Assembly: GCA_023260375.1 (NCBI GenBank)
Contig: JALQVK010000037.1
Coordinates: forward strand, 1-10,183
Length of the DNA: 10,183 nt
Source of the DNA: Rhodoluna sp.
GTDB lineage: Bacteria; Actinomycetota; Actinomycetes; Actinomycetales; Microbacteriaceae
Reading direction: 5' to 3'
The notes beneath the pieces were generated by a model. It was not told the origin of the DNA. It was given only the letters and a program-made list of their open reading frames with translations, and did not search any database. Positions 7,201-10,183 of the stretch are shown piece by piece. Each line of letters opens with the position of its first letter. The stretch's first letter is position 1. The position numbers and the translations under genes were made by a program.

Positions 7201-8109
7201 TTGACCAAGAATTCGGCTGTTGCGGGAGAAGACTTCCCGTCGACTCCCGCACGCCGGATCTCTAGTTACCTCTACCAAAACGCGAAAGTTCGCCTTCGCC
7301 TACTAATCGCAGCGCCTGTCTTCTGGCTCGGTCTCGTCTACATCGCAGCGCTTCTGATGCTGCTGATAACCGCTTTCTGGACCGTCGACGAATTCACCGG
7401 CAACACCAAAGTGGTTTGGAACTTTGAAAACGTGCTCTCGTTGTTCACCGATCCGCTTTATCGCAACGTAACGTTTAGAACCATCGGTATTGCTCTCGCA
7501 GTCACCGTCGTCGACGTGCTGCTCGCTCTTCCAATCGCATTCTTCATGTCCAAGGTTGCCGGGCCTAAACTTCGAAACGTCCTCGCCATCTCAGTGCTCC
7601 TGCCCCTTTGGGCAAGCTACCTGGTAAAGGCTTATGCCTGGCGTTCAGTTCTTTCCAACACCGGTGTTCTCGAGTGGCTCCTAAAGCCACTAGGACTTGA
7701 AACCCCCGGCTATTCACTATTCGGAGCTGCCATCACACTCGGATACATGTGGCTCCCCTACGTAATCCTTCCGATATATGGAGGATTGGAGAAGGTTCCA
7801 AACAACCTTCTTGAAGCATCCAGCGACCTCGGCGCAAAAACCTTTGCAACCATCCGCAAAGTGATTTTCCCAATCATCCTGCCAAGCATCATCGCCGGTT
7901 CAATCTTCGCGTTCTCGCTCACCCTCGGCGACTACATCACCATCAACATCGTTGGCGGACCAAACCAGATGCTCGGAAACCTCATCTACACCAACGTTGG
8001 AACCGCTAACAACCTCCCAATGGCAGCAGCGCTTGCGCTCATCCCAATCGGCATCATGTTCGCCTATCTCGGCGCCGTCAAACGCACTGGAGCTCTGAAC
8101 AACCTCTAA
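7201..8109 (+). CDS. potB: Polyamine-type ABC transporter permease (PotB-like)
   Basis: 302 residues from TTG 7201, only 6 bases after the binding-protein gene; AAAGG at 7186-7190 serves as a ribosome site at 10 bases. A cytoplasmic N-terminal tail of about 34 residues is followed by six predicted membrane segments. The cytoplasmic EAA loop that docks to the ATPase is clear: EASSDLGAKTFATIRKVIFP (205-224). LPLWASYLVKAYAW (134-147) and LGDYITINIVGGPNQMLGN (242-260) are typical of PotB-type permeases of the binding-protein-dependent transport (MetI-like) family. The stop and the next gene's ATG share one base (TAATG), showing translational coupling to the partner permease. Confidence 0.85.
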   Translation: MTKNSAVAGEDFPSTPARRISSYLYQNAKVRLRLLIAAPVFWLGLVYIAALLMLLITAFWTVDEFTGNTKVVWNFENVLSLFTDPLYRNVTFRTIGIALAVTVVDVLLALPIAFFMSKVAGPKLRNVLAISVLLPLWASYLVKAYAWRSVLSNTGVLEWLLKPLGLETPGYSLFGAAITLGYMWLPYVILPIYGGLEKVPNNLLEASSDLGAKTFATIRKVIFPIILPSIIAGSIFAFSLTLGDYITINIVGGPNQMLGNLIYTNVGTANNLPMAAALALIPIGIMFAYLGAVKRTGALNNL

Positions 8110-8900
8110 TGCGCATCAACAGAACCGCCACCATCAGTCTCGGAATCATATCGAGCTTTGTATTGGCTATCGTCTACCTACCACTGTTCATCGTGCTCAT
8201 CAACTCTTTCAACAAATCAATGAACATGGACTGGCCACCACCAGGCTTCACCATCACCTGGTGGGAAAAAGCATTCGGCTCCGGCGGACTAATCGCAGCC
8301 CTCAGCACATCGATTGTCATCGCGCTCTGTGCTTCAGCCATCGCGCTTATTCTGGGAACCCTGCTCGCAATAGCGCTCTCCCGCTATAAGTTCTTCGGCA
8401 AAGAATCCGTTGGCCTCATGGTCATCCTGCCAATTGCCCTGCCAGGCATCGTCACCGGTCTAGCCCTCAACAACGCCTTCAGAACCGTGCTCGGAATGCA
8501 ACTGAGCATGGCCACTGTGATCGTCGCTCACGCAACCTTCTGCATCGTCACCGTCTACAACAACGTGCTCGCCCGTCTCTCCAGAACCAACAAGAACCTC
8601 GAAGACGCATCAGCGGACCTCGGCGCAGGAGTCTTCACTACATTCCGTCTGGTGACCCTTCCCCAAATTGGTTCAGCCCTAATCGCCGGCGGTCTTTTAG
8701 CATTTGCTCTCAGCTTCGACGAAATCATCGTCACCACATTCACCGCTGGTTCAGGAGTTGAAACACTACCGATTTGGATCATGAACAACATGTTCCGACC
8801 AGGCAAAGCCCCTGTGGTGGACGTTGTGGCTGTGACCACAGTAATAATTTCTGTAGTTCCTTTGTATTTCGCAAACCGACTTACTCGCGAAGAAAAATAG
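8109..8900 (+). CDS. potC: Polyamine-type ABC transporter permease (PotC-like)
   Basis: 263 residues from ATG 8109, which shares its A with the preceding stop codon. Six membrane segments begin at about residue 8. Landmarks are YLPLFIVLINSFN (23-35), WWEKAF (51-56), the conserved LILGTLLAIALSRYKF stretch near 80-95, ILPIALPGIVTGLAL (106-120), and the EAA loop EDASADLGAGVFTTFRLVTLP (165-185) followed by FALSFDEIIVTTFTAG (199-214), a hallmark of PotC-type permeases. It pairs with the PotB-like protein to form the channel energised by the upstream ATPase. It is the last gene of the importer operon; the stop is followed after 2 bases by the 3' end of a tRNA gene on the other strand. Confidence 0.85.
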   Translation: MRINRTATISLGIISSFVLAIVYLPLFIVLINSFNKSMNMDWPPPGFTITWWEKAFGSGGLIAALSTSIVIALCASAIALILGTLLAIALSRYKFFGKESVGLMVILPIALPGIVTGLALNNAFRTVLGMQLSMATVIVAHATFCIVTVYNNVLARLSRTNKNLEDASADLGAGVFTTFRLVTLPQIGSALIAGGLLAFALSFDEIIVTTFTAGSGVETLPIWIMNNMFRPGKAPVVDVVAVTTVIISVVPLYFANRLTREEK

Positions 8901-8902
8901 GG

Positions 8903-8975
8903 CGCCCCCGGCAGGAATCGAACCTGCGACCAAGAGATTAGAAGGCTCTTGCTCTATCCACTGAGCTACGAGGGC
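8903..8975 (-). tRNA. tRNA-Arg (anticodon TCT)
   Basis: On the - strand the 73 bases fold as a standard cloverleaf. The acceptor stem is GCCCTCG with CGGGGGC (one T-G pair). The D arm is GCTC/GAGC around AGTGGATA. The anticodon loop is CTTCTAA with anticodon TCT, reading AGA and AGG. The T arm is GCAGG-TTCGATT-CCTGC and the discriminator base is G73. CCA is not encoded (GCCC follows), so the CCA-adding enzyme must supply it. The anticodon stem AGAGC/TCTCT has a C-T mismatch at the closing 31-39 pair. The gene faces the importer operon, with 2 bases between the permease stop and the tRNA 3' end. Confidence 0.93.
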
Positions 8976-9023
8976 GTTTGCCCGAGTCTCCTAGGGCATC
9001 ACTAGTTTAAGGCTCAGATGGGG

Positions 9024-9036
9024 TAACGTGCGACTA
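9024..9036 (+). promoter_or_regulatory. Candidate -10 box for a leaderless transcript
   Basis: TAACGT at 9024-9029 fits the actinobacterial -10 pattern TAnnnT. Exactly six bases separate it from ATG 9036, so transcription would begin at or beside the start codon. No good Shine-Dalgarno sequence is placed before this ATG (GGGG at 9020-9023 is too far), and no clear -35 box is seen. Confidence 0.5.
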
Positions 9037-9473
9037 TGAGGACAACCAAGATTATTGCGAGAGTGTTGCTTGGGCTGGCACTTATGTTCGCTGGAACGAG
9101 CCACCTGACTTTTAGTAGGGAAACTTTTCAAGCCCAAGTTCCAACCTGGTTACCTCTGGATCCAGATTTTGTTGTGGTTGCCTCCGGCGTGGTTGAAATT
9201 GGCTTGGGTTTGTCGCTTTTAGTGCTTCCCAGACTTCAAGCTCAGGTTGGTTTGATCGTCTCGCTCTTTTTCATAGTGATTTTCCCTGGAAATATTTCCC
9301 AGTATCTGACGCATACGGATGCCTTCGGGCTCAATACCGACACCGCAAGGTTCATCAGACTGTTTTTTCAGCCGCTTCTAGTGATTTGGGCCCTATGGTC
9401 AACCGGTGGTTGGAAATTCTTAAGAAAGAACTTTCTTCACTCCCCCAACAAGCCGCATGGAAAAAATTTCTGA
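9036..9473 (+). CDS. DoxX-family four-helix membrane protein
   Basis: 145 residues from ATG 9036. Four membrane segments lie at about 6-24, 46-65, 69-88 and 105-123. The conserved pattern is that of DoxX-like proteins: RVLLGLALMFAGTSHLTF at the first helix, FQAQVPTWLPL before the second, SGVVEIGLGLSLLVLP in it, then FPGNISQY, and a late RLFFQPLLVIWALW. Family members are small integral membrane proteins, some linked to thiol or quinone redox balance, but most have no assigned reaction. The C-terminus is basic and cytoplasmic. It stands alone between the tRNA gene and a lipoprotein gene, and appears to be transcribed from its own, probably leaderless, promoter. Confidence 0.8.
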   Translation: MRTTKIIARVLLGLALMFAGTSHLTFSRETFQAQVPTWLPLDPDFVVVASGVVEIGLGLSLLVLPRLQAQVGLIVSLFFIVIFPGNISQYLTHTDAFGLNTDTARFIRLFFQPLLVIWALWSTGGWKFLRKNFLHSPNKPHGKNF

Positions 9474-9597
9474 ACGCGAAGGCGCAAGTCTTAGGACATT
9501 CAAATAACAATTCAATAAAAACTCATGACGCCCTGATTGGAAGTCGATAGTTTTGCATCAAGTGTTGGCTGAATTTTTTAGACAATTAGGGGGAATC
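9474..9597 (+). other. Intergenic region before the small lipoprotein gene
   Basis: This is an AT-rich 124 bp. It should hold the promoter of the lipoprotein gene and perhaps the end of the DoxX transcript. No hairpin followed by a T run was found, and no paired -35/-10 boxes are convincing. AGGGGG at 9588-9593 is a ribosome site that supports TTG 9598 as the start of the next gene. Confidence 0.4.
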
Positions 9598-9945
9598 TTG
9601 AAGTTAGTAAAGGTCGTATCACTACTTGCTGTAACTATGTCCTTGGTCGGTTGCTCCAGCTCACCAAGTGAGGACCAAATGTATAAAGCAACTCAACTTT
9701 GCCAACAATATGCCCAAATGGACATTGAAAGTGTCCCTGGATTTGGTCCAGGTGGCCACTGGTATGAAACGGTAAGTGCGTGGCCGGGACTTTACCCAGA
9801 TGATTTGGTTGATGGCGCAGGAACTATTAAGGGAACCTTCGAAGCGGCAACTCCGAGCGGCGAAGTCACTTATGGTTCGTACAGTTGCGAAGTCACAAAT
9901 TTCGACCAAGTAAAGTACTCGGGTTTCGACAATAATCGCGAGTAA
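9598..9945 (+). CDS. Small secreted lipoprotein of unknown function
   Basis: 115 residues from TTG 9598, preferred over the upstream in-frame TTG 9553. AGGGGG stands just before it, and it yields a compact lipoprotein signal peptide, MKLVKVVSLLAVTMSLVGC, with lipobox SLVGC and lipidated Cys19. The mature part is about 97 residues, begins SSSPSED, is acidic and glycine-rich, and contains two cysteines, in ATQLCQQ and GSYSCEV, that could form one disulphide. The middle reads PGFGPGGHWYETVSAWPGLYP. I recognise no family. It would be anchored to the outer face of the cytoplasmic membrane. It lies 24 bases upstream of the zinc-ribbon membrane protein gene, so the two may be co-transcribed. Confidence 0.72.
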   Translation: MKLVKVVSLLAVTMSLVGCSSSPSEDQMYKATQLCQQYAQMDIESVPGFGPGGHWYETVSAWPGLYPDDLVDGAGTIKGTFEAATPSGEVTYGSYSCEVTNFDQVKYSGFDNNRE

Positions 9946-9956
9946 TTCGATTTATT

Positions 9957-9962
9957 AGGAGG
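9957..9962 (+). promoter_or_regulatory. Consensus ribosome binding site of the zinc-ribbon gene
   Basis: A perfect AGGAGG lies 7 bases before ATG 9970. It is the strongest ribosome site in the window and fixes the start of the last gene. Confidence 0.8.
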
Positions 9963-9969
9963 TTTTAAG

Positions 9970-10183
9970 ATGTCTTCGTTCTGTGGCAACTGTGGTTTTG
10001 AAAAAGGTGAACACAAATTCTGCCCAAAGTGTGGAACCAGTGACACAATTGCTCAAACCAATAAGCCCAATGGAACGTCACTTTCTACGACCGCATTGGT
10101 TCTAAGCCTTATCCTCCCTGTTATAGGTCTAATTTTGGGGTATGTTGCGAGATCTCGAGAGCAAAGCAATAGTTCGAACAAAG
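9970..10183 (+). CDS. Zinc-ribbon membrane protein, DUF4190-like (3' end beyond the window)
   Basis: 71 complete codons are visible before the window ends. The N-terminus holds a zinc ribbon, CGNC at 5-8 and CPKC at 18-21, giving four metal-binding cysteines with a 9-residue knuckle spacing. A short polar linker follows, then a hydrophobic segment LSTTALVLSLILPVIGLILG (38-57) and YVARSREQ. A cytoplasmic zinc ribbon joined to a segment ending in GxxLGxxAR is typical of small membrane proteins with DUF4190-type regions in actinobacteria. A second helix would be expected past the window end. Function is unknown. It follows the small lipoprotein gene closely and may share its transcript. Confidence 0.78.
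   Translation, partial: MSSFCGNCGFEKGEHKFCPKCGTSDTIAQTNKPNGTSLSTTALVLSLILPVIGLILGYVARSREQSNSSNK

Noticed and set aside
9422..9437. Perfect inverted repeat AAGAAAG-AA-CTTTCTT
   Set aside because: It is AT-rich, has only a 2-base loop, lies inside the DoxX coding sequence and has no following T run. It is probably chance rather than a terminator.
9553..9597. Earlier TTG start for the small lipoprotein
   Set aside because: It would put about 15 polar residues before the signal peptide and lacks a ribosome site, whereas TTG 9598 has one.
1..10183. Mobile elements, CRISPR arrays, defence systems, phage genes
   Set aside because: No transposase, integrase, direct-repeat array or nuclease-type motif was seen on either strand.

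Overview
The window looks like a chromosomal segment of a small-genome, moderate-GC actinobacterium, most like the freshwater Microbacteriaceae (Luna-type). This placement is inferred, with no marker gene to prove it. It rests on roughly 50% GC, frequent TTG and GTG starts, tightly overlapping genes, a tRNA-Arg(TCT) without encoded CCA, and an apparently leaderless gene.

Region 1 (2-4906) looks devoted to a lipid or phospho-metabolite. Five genes run on the + strand with overlapping or near-abutting ends: the tail of a small membrane protein, a phosphotransferase related to PEP synthase and rifampicin phosphotransferase, a CDP-alcohol phosphatidyltransferase, a GNAT acetyltransferase, and a dolichol kinase/CTP-dependent lipid kinase homologue. 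A CarS-like (CDP-archaeol synthase family) cytidylyltransferase converges on the kinase gene from the - strand, and their 3' ends overlap by 21 bp. Kinase, CTP:lipid-phosphate cytidylyltransferase and CDP-alcohol transferase are three consecutive steps for placing a head group on a lipid alcohol. The cluster could therefore encode a self-contained, non-standard lipid pathway. Its substrates cannot be read from sequence.

Region 2 (4907-8900) is a short divergent promoter region followed by a complete polyamine-type ABC importer in the order ATPase, lipoprotein binding protein, permease B, permease C. All four parts carry intact family motifs.

Region 3 (8901-10183) has a tRNA-Arg(TCT) on the - strand just after the last permease, then a DoxX-family membrane protein whose start codon sits where transcription should begin. 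A small lipoprotein of unknown function follows. The last gene, cut by the window end, encodes a zinc-ribbon protein with one membrane segment. No insertion sequence, phage gene, CRISPR array or convincing intrinsic terminator was seen.
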